A stretch of 64,000 nt of DNA from Nostoc sp. FACHB-892 (lineage in GTDB: Bacteria; Cyanobacteriota; Cyanobacteriia; Cyanobacteriales; Nostocaceae): contig NZ_JACJTR010000001.1 in NCBI RefSeq assembly GCF_014698795.1, positions 1-64,000 of the forward strand, read 5' to 3'. Below the pieces are notes generated by a model. It did no database searches. It was given only the letters and a program-made list of their open reading frames with translations, and was not told where the DNA came from. Numbering within the stretch: the first letter of the stretch is position 1; every line of letters starts with the position of its first letter. Of this stretch, positions 53,929 through 61,694 are shown piece by piece. The position numbers and the translations under genes were made by a program.

Positions 53929-54370
53929 GATTCGCATTGCTACCCGTGAGGATTGGCCTCTATTAAATCAGCTTTATGCTGATATGGATGGTGAGCCACC
54001 CTTACCAAGCGATGATGTAGAAAGAATCTTGACAGAAATCACACAATTTCCTAACTACTACATCTACATTGCTTTTTTAAATCAGCAACTTGTAGGTACT
54101 TTCAGCCTCCTTTATGCGCCAACAATGATGCACCGGGGCTATCACAAATTTGCAGTTCTAGATGCAGTAACAGTTATTTCTCAAATGCGAGGAGAGGGAA
54201 TTGGTAGCCAAATGGTAAAAGCCGCGCTCCAATTTAGTGCTGAGGCTGGGTGTTATAAAGTCACGCTGTCTTCTAATTTGAAACGAACTCGCGCCCATCA
54301 ATTCTATCAATCACTGGGATTCGAGCAGCATGGGTGGAGTTTTAAATGCTTAGTCCAACCAAGCCAGTAA
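53918..54370 (+). CDS. GNAT acetyltransferase in the phn operon (PhnO-like role)
   Basis: The 150-residue protein is a complete GNAT (IRIATREDWPLLNQLYADMD, VLDAVTVISQMRGEGIGSQM with the acetyl-CoA loop, HQFYQSLGFEQHGWSFKCL). In enteric phn operons PhnO N-acetylates aminoalkylphosphonates and so protects or prepares them. Position between phnH and phnI suggests the same role. Sequence alone does not prove that it is an orthologue, so no symbol is given. It overlaps phnH by 11 bp. Confidence 0.8.
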   Translation: MTLEIRIATREDWPLLNQLYADMDGEPPLPSDDVERILTEITQFPNYYIYIAFLNQQLVGTFSLLYAPTMMHRGYHKFAVLDAVTVISQMRGEGIGSQMVKAALQFSAEAGCYKVTLSSNLKRTRAHQFYQSLGFEQHGWSFKCLVQPSQ

Positions 54371-54471
54371 AGCAAAAATTGCGGAGGATAAAAATATAAA
54401 TATGGAAACCTGAAAACCCGATTAAAGCCTAACTTCCTTAATCAAAAATTACGAATTACGAATTAAAAATT

Positions 54472-55677
54472 ATGCCATACGTTGCAGTCAAAGGCGGTGA
54501 ACAGGCAATTCAAAATGCAGAAGCACTCCTGCAAAGCAGACGCAGAGGTGATCCTGCAATTCCTGAATTAAGCTTAGACCAGATTGAACAACAGCTTACC
54601 CTAGCAGTAGAACGGGTGATGTGTGAAGGTAGTTTATATGATCAGGAGTTAGCAGCCCTTGCTATTAAACAATCTTGGGGCGATTTAGTAGAAGCAATTT
54701 TCTTGTTACGAGCCTATCGGACAACACTACCCCGCTTTTACTATAGCCAGCCATTAGATACCAGCAAAATGCAGATTCAGCGCCGCATTTCTGCCATTTT
54801 TAAAGATGTACCAGGAGGACAAAGGTTAGGGACTACCTTCGACTACATTCACCGCCTACTAGACTTTAAGTTGATAGCAGAAGGACAAGTCCCGACAGCA
54901 CCAGAAACAGAAGCAATTACAGAATCAGTTTTGCGTGTAATTGACACTTTAGATCGTGAAGGGTTGATGCAAGCGGAAGAAGGGCAGGGGAGCAGGGGAG
55001 CAGGGGAGCAGGGGGAACAAGTAAATAATGATTCTCCGTTATCTCCCTCATCTCAACCATTTGATTTAACTCGTCAACCACTAACTTTTCCTGCTGAACG
55101 GGATGCAAGACTGCAAAATCTAGCGCGTGCAGATGAGGGTTTTTTGCTATCTCTAGCATATTCTACACAGCGAGGCTATGGAAGAAACCATCCTTTTGCC
55201 GGAGAGATTCGCATGGGGGAAGTAGAAGTGATAATTTGCCCAGAAGAATTGGGATTTGAAATAGCGATCGCAGATATTACTGTCACCGAAGTGCAAATGG
55301 TAAATCAGTTTAAAGGTAATAAAGAATTACCTGCTCAGTTTACCCGTGGCTATGGACTCACCTTTGGTTACAACGAACGTAAAGCGATGTCAATGGCACT
55401 AGTAGATAGGGCAATGCGAGCAGAGGAATTAGGGGAAACAATTCAAGGCCCAGCCCAAAATGTCGAGTTTGTACTTTCCCACTCTGATAACGTGGAAGCA
55501 CAAGGTTTTGTCCAACACCTTAAACTTCCACACTACATCGACTTTCAAGCAGAGTTAAATCTGGTGCGGAAAATCCGACAGCAGCAACTAAATAATCAAT
55601 CCTCAGAGCTAACTGTTGCTGCCCAAGAATCTCAGCCTTTAGAAAATAGTGATTTGGTTTTGGAACAAGTGAAATGA
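54472..55677 (+). CDS. phnI: C-P lyase complex subunit PhnI, with repeat-derived insert
   Basis: The 401-residue protein starts MPYVAVKGGEQAIQNAEALL and has ERVMCEGSLYDQELAALAIK, GYGRNHPFAGEIRMGEVEV and FVLSHSDNVEAQGFVQHLKL, all PhnI signatures. PhnI displaces adenine from ATP and joins the phosphonate to ribose 5-triphosphate. Residues 167-197 (EEGQGSRGAGEQGEQ and following Asn/Ser/Pro text) are coded by the GGGGAGCAGGGG repeat and explain why it is longer than the roughly 350 residues usual for PhnI. The rest looks intact, so function may be kept. It overlaps the next gene by four bases. Confidence 0.92.
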   Translation: MPYVAVKGGEQAIQNAEALLQSRRRGDPAIPELSLDQIEQQLTLAVERVMCEGSLYDQELAALAIKQSWGDLVEAIFLLRAYRTTLPRFYYSQPLDTSKMQIQRRISAIFKDVPGGQRLGTTFDYIHRLLDFKLIAEGQVPTAPETEAITESVLRVIDTLDREGLMQAEEGQGSRGAGEQGEQVNNDSPLSPSSQPFDLTRQPLTFPAERDARLQNLARADEGFLLSLAYSTQRGYGRNHPFAGEIRMGEVEVIICPEELGFEIAIADITVTEVQMVNQFKGNKELPAQFTRGYGLTFGYNERKAMSMALVDRAMRAEELGETIQGPAQNVEFVLSHSDNVEAQGFVQHLKLPHYIDFQAELNLVRKIRQQQLNNQSSELTVAAQESQPLENSDLVLEQVK

Positions 55678-56096
55678 TTACAGGAATTAACCATATTACT
55701 TTGTCTGTCTGCGACTTGGAGAAATCCTTTAATTTTTATACCGAAATTTTAGGTTGTCAAGCGATCGCTAAGTGGCAAACAGGTGCTTATTTATTAGCGG
55801 GTGACTTGTGGTTGTGCCTATCTTTGGATTCAAACACACGCACAAATCCTATGGACGAGTACACTCATATTGCTTTTAGTATCCCTGAAGATAAGTTTCC
55901 AGAATATAGCGATCGCCTCAAAGTTTTAGGAGTCAAACAGTGGAAACAAAATACAAGTGAAGGCGAATCTATATATATTCTTGACCCCGATTACCACAAG
56001 CTGGAATTGCATATAGGTGATTTATCTTCCAGAATTGCCGCCACTCAAAAAGCTCCCTATAAAGGCATGAAATTTTTTACTGAGGTAAGTCAGTGA
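55674..56096 (+). CDS. FosA-like glyoxalase-fold (VOC) protein in the phn operon
   Basis: The 140-residue protein has the FosA layout: GINHITLSV with His7 and Thr9, GAYLLAGDLWLCLSL, His65 in EYTHIAFSI, SEGESIYILDPDYHKLELH with Tyr101 and Glu111, and Arg120. His7, His65 and Glu111 match the Mn ligands of FosA with a one-residue offset. FosA adds glutathione to fosfomycin, opening its epoxide. In a C-P lyase operon it may process epoxyphosphonates or another phosphonate. FosX in a phn operon is known from rhizobia. It overlaps phnI by four and the next gene by four bases. Confidence 0.8.
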   Translation: MITGINHITLSVCDLEKSFNFYTEILGCQAIAKWQTGAYLLAGDLWLCLSLDSNTRTNPMDEYTHIAFSIPEDKFPEYSDRLKVLGVKQWKQNTSEGESIYILDPDYHKLELHIGDLSSRIAATQKAPYKGMKFFTEVSQ

Positions 56097-57301
56097 CAAC
56101 AACTAAAAATATTCAAATATTATCAAAACCAACCAACACAAAAATTGCTATTCAAGGAGTAAATGTACTAACTCCCGATGGTTGGCTGGATGATGCCACA
56201 GTTTTAATTGAAGATGGACAATTTACTAACATTGATCAGGCTAGTAGTCCTAATGGATTTCATCTGGTAAATGCTCAAGGACTCCAGATGTTGCCAGGAA
56301 TTATTGACTTACACGGCGATGCTTTTGAAAGGATGATTTGCCCTCGGCCTGGAGTCAACTTTCCTCTACCAATAGCGATCGCAGATAATGACCGCAACCT
56401 CTTAGCATCCGGTATCACAACTTTTTACTGCTCAATTACCGACTCTTACGAACCAGGTTTACGCAGCCGAGATTCTGCCCGTGCTTTAATTGACTTCATC
56501 TTAGGAACAGGAAAACAAGTTTTAAATTGTAATCATCGCATTCATATCAGACATGAAGAGGCAAATATCGCCGGACATGAAGAATTGTGTGATTGGATGG
56601 TATCCGGTCGTGTGCATATCTTGTCTATCAACGATCACCTACCACCCCCAGGAAATCAAAAGAGATTGAGTCGATATCTCAATAGTGTGAGGCAAAGATC
56701 ATCCATGTCTATTGAAGAAATCGAAGAATTAGTTAACCAAGTAACAGAACGGCGACATGAAGGAGACGTGCAAATAGAAGAACTGGTGGATTTAGCTCAT
56801 ACTTACGGTATTCCCCTCGCTTCTCATGATGATGATACCCCAGAGAAAGTAATACTAAGTCAACAACGCCGAGTAGCGATCGCAGAATTCCCCGCTACTG
56901 TAGACTTAGCTGCTAAGTCTCGTGAATATGGTGCAGCAGTTCTCATGGGTGCGCCTAACTTAGTGCGAGGTGGTTCTCACTTAGGTTTGATGAGTGTCGC
57001 TGAGGCGGTAAAAAATAATGTTATTGATTGTCTTTGCTCAGACTATCATTATCCTTCCTTGTTTTATGCACCCTTCAAACTCCAAGAATTAGGCTTAATG
57101 TCCTTTGAACAAGCATGGTCATTAGTTTCCAGCCAACCAGCAGAAGCGGCGGGGATAAGCGATCAAAAAGGTAAAATCGCTCCTGGTTTAGATGCTGATT
57201 TCCTGTTGATATCTCCTGATAATTCTTTACCATCAGCGATTACTGCGATTGGCTCTGTATATGTAGCAGGAAAAGAAGTTGCTCGATATCAAATTCAATA
57301 A
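56093..57301 (+). CDS. PhnM-like amidohydrolase, divergent copy
   Basis: The 402-residue protein is an amidohydrolase similar to PhnM, with PGIIDLHGDAFERMICPRPG, HRIHIRHEEANIAGHEEL, LASHDDDTPEKVI, VLMGAPNLVRGGSH and LCSDYHYPSL. True PhnM, present as a second copy at 60372, has LHTDNLE at the metal site; here it is LHGDAFE, so the substrate may differ. PhnM splits pyrophosphate from ribose-1-phosphonate 5-triphosphate. The GTG start overlaps the stop of the FosA-like gene. It belongs to the phnG-to-M2 unit. Confidence 0.85.
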   Translation: MTTTKNIQILSKPTNTKIAIQGVNVLTPDGWLDDATVLIEDGQFTNIDQASSPNGFHLVNAQGLQMLPGIIDLHGDAFERMICPRPGVNFPLPIAIADNDRNLLASGITTFYCSITDSYEPGLRSRDSARALIDFILGTGKQVLNCNHRIHIRHEEANIAGHEELCDWMVSGRVHILSINDHLPPPGNQKRLSRYLNSVRQRSSMSIEEIEELVNQVTERRHEGDVQIEELVDLAHTYGIPLASHDDDTPEKVILSQQRRVAIAEFPATVDLAAKSREYGAAVLMGAPNLVRGGSHLGLMSVAEAVKNNVIDCLCSDYHYPSLFYAPFKLQELGLMSFEQAWSLVSSQPAEAAGISDQKGKIAPGLDADFLLISPDNSLPSAITAIGSVYVAGKEVARYQIQ

Positions 57302-57332
57302 ATATCCAGTCAACAGTCATCAGTTACCTATT

Positions 57333-57890
57333 ATGAAACCTACCATTGAAAGCATTATTGAACTCTTCACCGAAAAGGGTTCCCAATCCTATGGTGCAGA
57401 AGCCGTCAGTCAGCTAGAACACGCCTTGCAATGTGCTAACCTCGCTGAAATATCAGGACAAAACCATGAATTGATTACCGCTTGTCTACTTCATGATTTA
57501 GGACATTTAATTCATAACTTAGGTGATAATCCAGCCATCAAAGGCATAGACGACGAACATGAACATCGAGCCATTCCCTTGCTACATCAGATGTTTGGGT
57601 CAGCAGTTACACAACCAATTAGGCTTCATGTCGTCGCCAAACGCTATCTTTGCTCAGTTGTTCCTGAATATTGGGAAAGTCTCTCAGCCGCATCCAAACG
57701 CAGCTTAGAACTGCAAGGAGGCATATTTTCCCCTGAACAGGCAGAGAAATTTATTCAGCAACCTTATGCCCAAGATGCTGTGCAGTTAAGGATTTATGAC
57801 GACAAAGGCAAAATTACAAATCTGCCAACACCCAATTTAAACCACTTCACCCAATTTATGACCGCCTCTTTGATCTCGCCAATAAAATGA
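57333..57890 (+). CDS. PhnZ-like HD-domain phosphonate oxygenase
   Basis: From ATG at 57333 the 185-residue protein carries an HD domain with His30, His54-Asp55 (CLLHDLGHLI), His76 and His99. Tyr20 and Glu23 precede them in the SQSYGAEAVSQLEHALQCA segment. These spacings follow PhnZ, the mixed-valence di-iron enzyme that splits hydroxylated aminoethylphosphonate into glycine and phosphate. Proteins of this group are known as phosphonate-degradation HD oxygenases. PhnY, the usual hydroxylase partner, is not in the window. The upstream TTG at 57279 is rejected; STRR repeats (57306-57328) lie before the ATG. It overlaps phnJ by four bases. Confidence 0.82.
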   Translation: MKPTIESIIELFTEKGSQSYGAEAVSQLEHALQCANLAEISGQNHELITACLLHDLGHLIHNLGDNPAIKGIDDEHEHRAIPLLHQMFGSAVTQPIRLHVVAKRYLCSVVPEYWESLSAASKRSLELQGGIFSPEQAEKFIQQPYAQDAVQLRIYDDKGKITNLPTPNLNHFTQFMTASLISPIK

Positions 57891-58777
57891 ATATTTCTTC
57901 CAATCCCCATTACCCCTTATCCCCAGAGAGGGCCCCGAGTTCCCCAGAAACAGGCTTTAACTTTGCTTATTTAGACGAACAAACAAAGCGTTCTATTCGC
58001 CGTGCTTTGCTAAAAGCCGTAGCGATTCCAGGACATCAAATCCCCTTTTCTTCCAGAGAAATGCCCATGTCTTACGGCTGGGGTACTGGTGGAATTCAGG
58101 TAACAGCTGCTGTGATTGGTCAAACCGATGTCTTGAAAGTAATTGACCAAGGCGCAGACGACACTACTAACGCCGTTAATATTCGTCGCTTTTTTCAAAA
58201 AGTTTGTGGTGTAAAGACAACAGAACGCACACAAGAAGCAACTTTAATTCAAACTCGCCATCGCATACCCGAAACGCCACTACAGGAAGGACAGATTTTA
58301 GTTTACCAAGTACCGATTCCTGAACCTTTGCGCTGGCTAGAACCCTCATCGGTAGAGACAGGCAAAATGCACGCTCTAGAAGAATACGGAGCTATGTACG
58401 TCAAGCTTTACGAAGACATTACCACACATGGACATATTGCTACATCCTACGACTATCCGGTAATGGTGCATAACCGCTATTTGATGAGTCCTAGCCCGAT
58501 CCCACGTTTTGATAATCCCAAAATGCAGATGAGTCCGGCATTGCAATTATTTGGTGCAGGGAGAGAAAAGCGCATATATGCAATTCCACCTTACACCAAA
58601 GTCAAAAGCCTCGACTTTGAAGACCATCCCTTTACTGTAGAAAAATGGGATAAAGCCTGTGAGTTATGCGGTTCTACAGAAAGCTACTTAGATGAGGTAG
58701 TGATTGACGACCAAGGTGGGCGAATGTGGATTTGTTCAGATACAGACTACTGTAACAATTCAAAAATAAAAATTTAA
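57887..58777 (+). CDS. phnJ: Alpha-D-ribose 1-methylphosphonate 5-phosphate C-P lyase
   Basis: The 296-residue protein has Cys258, Cys261, Cys283 and Cys289, with the same 3-22-6 spacing as the four Cys of E. coli PhnJ. Three hold the 4Fe-4S cluster and the last forms the thiyl radical. MPMSYGWGTGGIQVTAAVIG and VMVHNRYLMSPSPIPRFDNP are also typical. PhnJ cuts the carbon-phosphorus bond by radical SAM chemistry, releasing methane or another alkane and ribose cyclic phosphate. Start overlaps the HD-oxygenase gene by four bases. phnK follows after five bases. Confidence 0.96.
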   Translation: MNISSNPHYPLSPERAPSSPETGFNFAYLDEQTKRSIRRALLKAVAIPGHQIPFSSREMPMSYGWGTGGIQVTAAVIGQTDVLKVIDQGADDTTNAVNIRRFFQKVCGVKTTERTQEATLIQTRHRIPETPLQEGQILVYQVPIPEPLRWLEPSSVETGKMHALEEYGAMYVKLYEDITTHGHIATSYDYPVMVHNRYLMSPSPIPRFDNPKMQMSPALQLFGAGREKRIYAIPPYTKVKSLDFEDHPFTVEKWDKACELCGSTESYLDEVVIDDQGGRMWICSDTDYCNNSKIKI

Positions 58778-58782
58778 AACCG

Positions 58783-59553
58783 ATGAAACCTCTTTTACAG
58801 GTTCACCAACTGAGTAAATCTTACGGCGCAATTAAAGCGTGCGATCGCATTTCTTTTAATCTCTTTCCTGGGCAAGTTCTCGGTATTGTTGGAGAATCAG
58901 GTTCAGGTAAGTCTACTTTGTTGAGTGCAATTGCTAATCATACTGCTGTTGATAAAGGTAATGTTACTTATACTAGCCGTAGCGGTGAAGACTTAGAAAT
59001 TTTTCAACTTGCGGAAGCTAAACGGCGGTTGTTGATGCGAACTGAGTGGGGCTTTGTGCAGCAAAATCCCCGTGATGGTCTGCGAATGAAGGTCAGTGCG
59101 GGAGCAAATATCGGTGAACGCTTACTAGATATTGGGGCGCGACACTACGGCAATATTCGGGATGAGGCTGCTCATTGGCTACAACAAGTAGAAATTGACC
59201 CAACACGGATAGATGATCTGCCAGTTCACTTTTCTGGGGGGATGCAACAAAGATTACAACTTGCCCGTGTGTTGGTGACGCGTCCTCGATTGATATTAAT
59301 GGATGAACCGACAGGGGGGTTGGATGTCTCGGTACAAGCGCGGTTATTAGATTTATTGCGATCGCTTGTCCGCAATTTTAACCTCAGCGTGATTATAGTT
59401 ACCCACGATATCGGCGTAGTCAGACTGTTGGCACATCGATTATTAGTTATGCAACAAGGACAGGTAGTGGAATCAGGTTTAACTGACCAAGTACTTGATG
59501 ATCCACAACATCCATACACTCAATTATTAGTCAGCGCCGCTTTAACACCCTGA
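58783..59553 (+). CDS. phnK: C-P lyase ATP-binding subunit PhnK
   Basis: The 256-residue ATPase has GESGSGKSTLLSAI (about 36-49), FSGGMQQRLQLARVLV and LILMDEPTGGLDVSVQARLL, with the tail DDPQHPYTQLLVSAAL as in oligopeptide-type ATPases and PhnK. It binds the PhnGHIJ core and drives conformational cycling with PhnL rather than transport. It lies between phnJ and phnL on one strand. Confidence 0.93.
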   Translation: MKPLLQVHQLSKSYGAIKACDRISFNLFPGQVLGIVGESGSGKSTLLSAIANHTAVDKGNVTYTSRSGEDLEIFQLAEAKRRLLMRTEWGFVQQNPRDGLRMKVSAGANIGERLLDIGARHYGNIRDEAAHWLQQVEIDPTRIDDLPVHFSGGMQQRLQLARVLVTRPRLILMDEPTGGLDVSVQARLLDLLRSLVRNFNLSVIIVTHDIGVVRLLAHRLLVMQQGQVVESGLTDQVLDDPQHPYTQLLVSAALTP

Positions 59554-59589
59554 TGTGTTGACTATTAACGGTCATATATTTTCTTAACA

Positions 59590-60315
59590 ATGCAATCATT
59601 AACTCTTAATCATCATCCAGTAAACTTTGCTAGCCAAGCACTTTTGCAAGTTGAGAATTTGCGAAAAAGTTTTACTCTGCATCAGCAAGGAGGCATTAAT
59701 CTATCGGTATTAGAAGGAGTGTCTTTGAGCGTTAATGCTGGGGAATGTGTCGCCCTTTCTGGAGCATCCGGCAGTGGGAAATCTACATTTATGCGCTGTT
59801 TATATGCTAACTATCGCGTTGATAGTGGTTCAGTCTGGATAAAGCATCAGGAAGATTGGGTTGATTTGTGTCAACTCGCTCCCCACGAAATTTTAGCAGT
59901 CCGGCAGAAAACCATTGGATATGTCAGCCAGTTTTTAAGAGTAATTCCCAGAGTGCCAGCGTTAGAAGTTGCCGCAGAACCACTTTTGGAATTAGGGGTA
60001 AATATAGATGTTGCCTATAACAAAGTTAAAGACCTATTTCATCGCCTCAACCTTTCAGAACGACTGTGGTATCTTTCCCCCACGACCTTTTCTGGAGGCG
60101 AAAAGCAACGGGTAAATATTACTCGTGCTTTGGCAGTTGATTATCCAATTTTGCTACTAGATGAACCGACTTCAGCCCTAGACGCTACCAATCGTCAAGT
60201 AGTTATTGAACTGTTGCAAGAGAAAAAAGCTAAAGGCTGTGGCTTAATTGGCATTTTTCACGACGAAGAAGTGCGATCGCAACTTTGTAACCGCGAATTA
60301 ATTTTTAATAGTTGA
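59590..60315 (+). CDS. phnL: C-P lyase ATP-binding subunit PhnL
   Basis: The 241-residue ATPase has ALLQVENLRKSFTLHQQGG, GASGSGKSTFMRCLYANY, QKTIGYVSQFLRVIPRVPAL and FSGGEKQRVNITRALAVDYP, typical PhnL segments. It ends with IGIFHDEEVRSQLCNREL. It pairs with PhnK on the C-P lyase core. A repeat array follows before the second phnM. Confidence 0.93.
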   Translation: MQSLTLNHHPVNFASQALLQVENLRKSFTLHQQGGINLSVLEGVSLSVNAGECVALSGASGSGKSTFMRCLYANYRVDSGSVWIKHQEDWVDLCQLAPHEILAVRQKTIGYVSQFLRVIPRVPALEVAAEPLLELGVNIDVAYNKVKDLFHRLNLSERLWYLSPTTFSGGEKQRVNITRALAVDYPILLLDEPTSALDATNRQVVIELLQEKKAKGCGLIGIFHDEEVRSQLCNRELIFNS

Positions 60316-60360
60316 CGGTTGACAGTTAACAGTCACCAGTCATCAGTCATCAGTCAACCG
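60311..60360. repeat. Heptanucleotide STRR repeat between phnL and phnM
   Basis: Tandem degenerate units such as GTTGACG, GTTGACA, GTTAACA, GTCACCA, GTCATCA and GTCATCA fill the 56-bp spacer. A shorter copy precedes the HD-oxygenase gene at 57306-57328. Confidence 0.8.
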
Positions 60361-60371
60361 CCATCAATATT

Positions 60372-61508
60372 ATGAATGAGCAGATTTACACTAACTATCG
60401 CCTACAACTGCCAGATCAAGAACTGTTAGGTACTTTGGTAGTGCGAGATGGATTAATTGCTGATATTCAGCCAGGGGTTGTAAGTCATGGCCAAAATGGT
60501 CAAGGAGATTATCTATTACCAGGGTTGATTGAGTTACACACTGATAATCTCGAACGCTGTATGTCTCCCCGTCCTGGTATTCGCTGGCCTTTAGAAGCCG
60601 CAGCAGTTTATCATGACCGAGATTTAGCCAGCGCCGGAGTCACAACAGTGTGTGATGCGATCGCAATTGGTGATTTGGCAACTGTTTCTCCTCGCTTAAC
60701 TAACTATGGGCCGATGATTGATGCCATCTCCCAAAGACAAGCCACCGGACGCTTTTGTGTGGAACATCGCATTCATCTGCGCTGTGAACTGGCTTATGAC
60801 AAGGCTTATGACATTACAGCACAATACGCAGATCATCCTCTTTTATCAATGATCTCGCTGATGGATCATACTCCCGGTCAACGGCAGTTTATCCACTTAG
60901 ACAAGTTTAAAGAGTATTACATGGGCAAACACGGTGTCACTGTTGACCAAATGGAAGAGTTCATCTTGATTCGTCAGCAACAACAACAAATATATGCACA
61001 GAAAAACCGTATAGCTTTAGTAGAACTCACCAAAGCCAAAGGTATTTCCCTAGCCAGTCATGATGATGCTACCGTCGAACACGTCCAAGAAGCGGTGCAA
61101 AATGGAGTAGTGCTAGCTGAGTTCCCCACCACCTTAGAAGCTGCCAAAGCAGCACACAGTTCGGGATTACAAGTTTTGATGGGTGCGCCTAATTTAGTGC
61201 TTGGTGGTTCTCACTCTGGTAATATTTCCGCAATGGAACTTGTCTTGCACAATTTAGTCGATGTGATTTCTTCTGATTACGTTCCTCAAAGCTTATTGCA
61301 ATCCATTTTTATGATTGCCGAGAAGACGGACAAGCCTATTTACCAAGCTATGCAATTATTTACCTGCAACCCAGCTAAAGCCATTAATCTATTTTGCGAT
61401 CGCGGTAGTCTAGAAGTAGGAAAAAGAGCCGATTTTATCACTGTTCATGATGATGGTATTGTACCGCGCTTGAATGCAACTATCTGCCGAGGCGATCGTG
61501 TTGCTTAG
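60372..61508 (+). CDS. phnM: Alpha-D-ribose 1-methylphosphonate 5-triphosphate diphosphatase
   Basis: The 378-residue amidohydrolase has PGLIELHTDNLERCMSPRPG, VEHRIHLRCELAYDKAYD, LASHDDATVEHVQEA, VLMGAPNLVLGGSHSGN and ISSDYVPQSLL, the canonical PhnM pattern with His/Asp metal ligands. It removes pyrophosphate from the ribose triphosphate intermediate before PhnJ acts. It is the last gene of the island. A divergent paralogue lies at 56093. phnN and phnP are not in the window. Confidence 0.94.
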   Translation: MNEQIYTNYRLQLPDQELLGTLVVRDGLIADIQPGVVSHGQNGQGDYLLPGLIELHTDNLERCMSPRPGIRWPLEAAAVYHDRDLASAGVTTVCDAIAIGDLATVSPRLTNYGPMIDAISQRQATGRFCVEHRIHLRCELAYDKAYDITAQYADHPLLSMISLMDHTPGQRQFIHLDKFKEYYMGKHGVTVDQMEEFILIRQQQQQIYAQKNRIALVELTKAKGISLASHDDATVEHVQEAVQNGVVLAEFPTTLEAAKAAHSSGLQVLMGAPNLVLGGSHSGNISAMELVLHNLVDVISSDYVPQSLLQSIFMIAEKTDKPIYQAMQLFTCNPAKAINLFCDRGSLEVGKRADFITVHDDGIVPRLNATICRGDRVA

Positions 61509-61694
61509 GGACTTCCAAGAAATAAATTATCCAAATAAACGTATACGCAAAGCGGCTTGCCGGAGGCTACCACAGAGACACAGAGAACACAGAGAGAGTT
61601 TTTGCGTATTTCCAGTTTGATAGTTCAACACAATCGCTATCAATTAACGTTATTTGCTAAGATTTAATTAGGCTTTTGCTCTCACCCATCTTTG
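61509..61694. repeat. Spacer with CACAGAGA repeats and an inverted repeat
   Basis: CACAGAGACACAGAGAACAC is a short direct repeat. TATACGCAAAG and TTTTTGCGTATT around it are inverted. GGGACTTCCAAG at 61508 recalls the motif at 13630, so a small element is likely. Confidence 0.45.

Noticed and set aside
53266-55070. G-rich repeats as a CRISPR-like array
   Set aside because: Units are short, degenerate and lack unique spacers of constant length.
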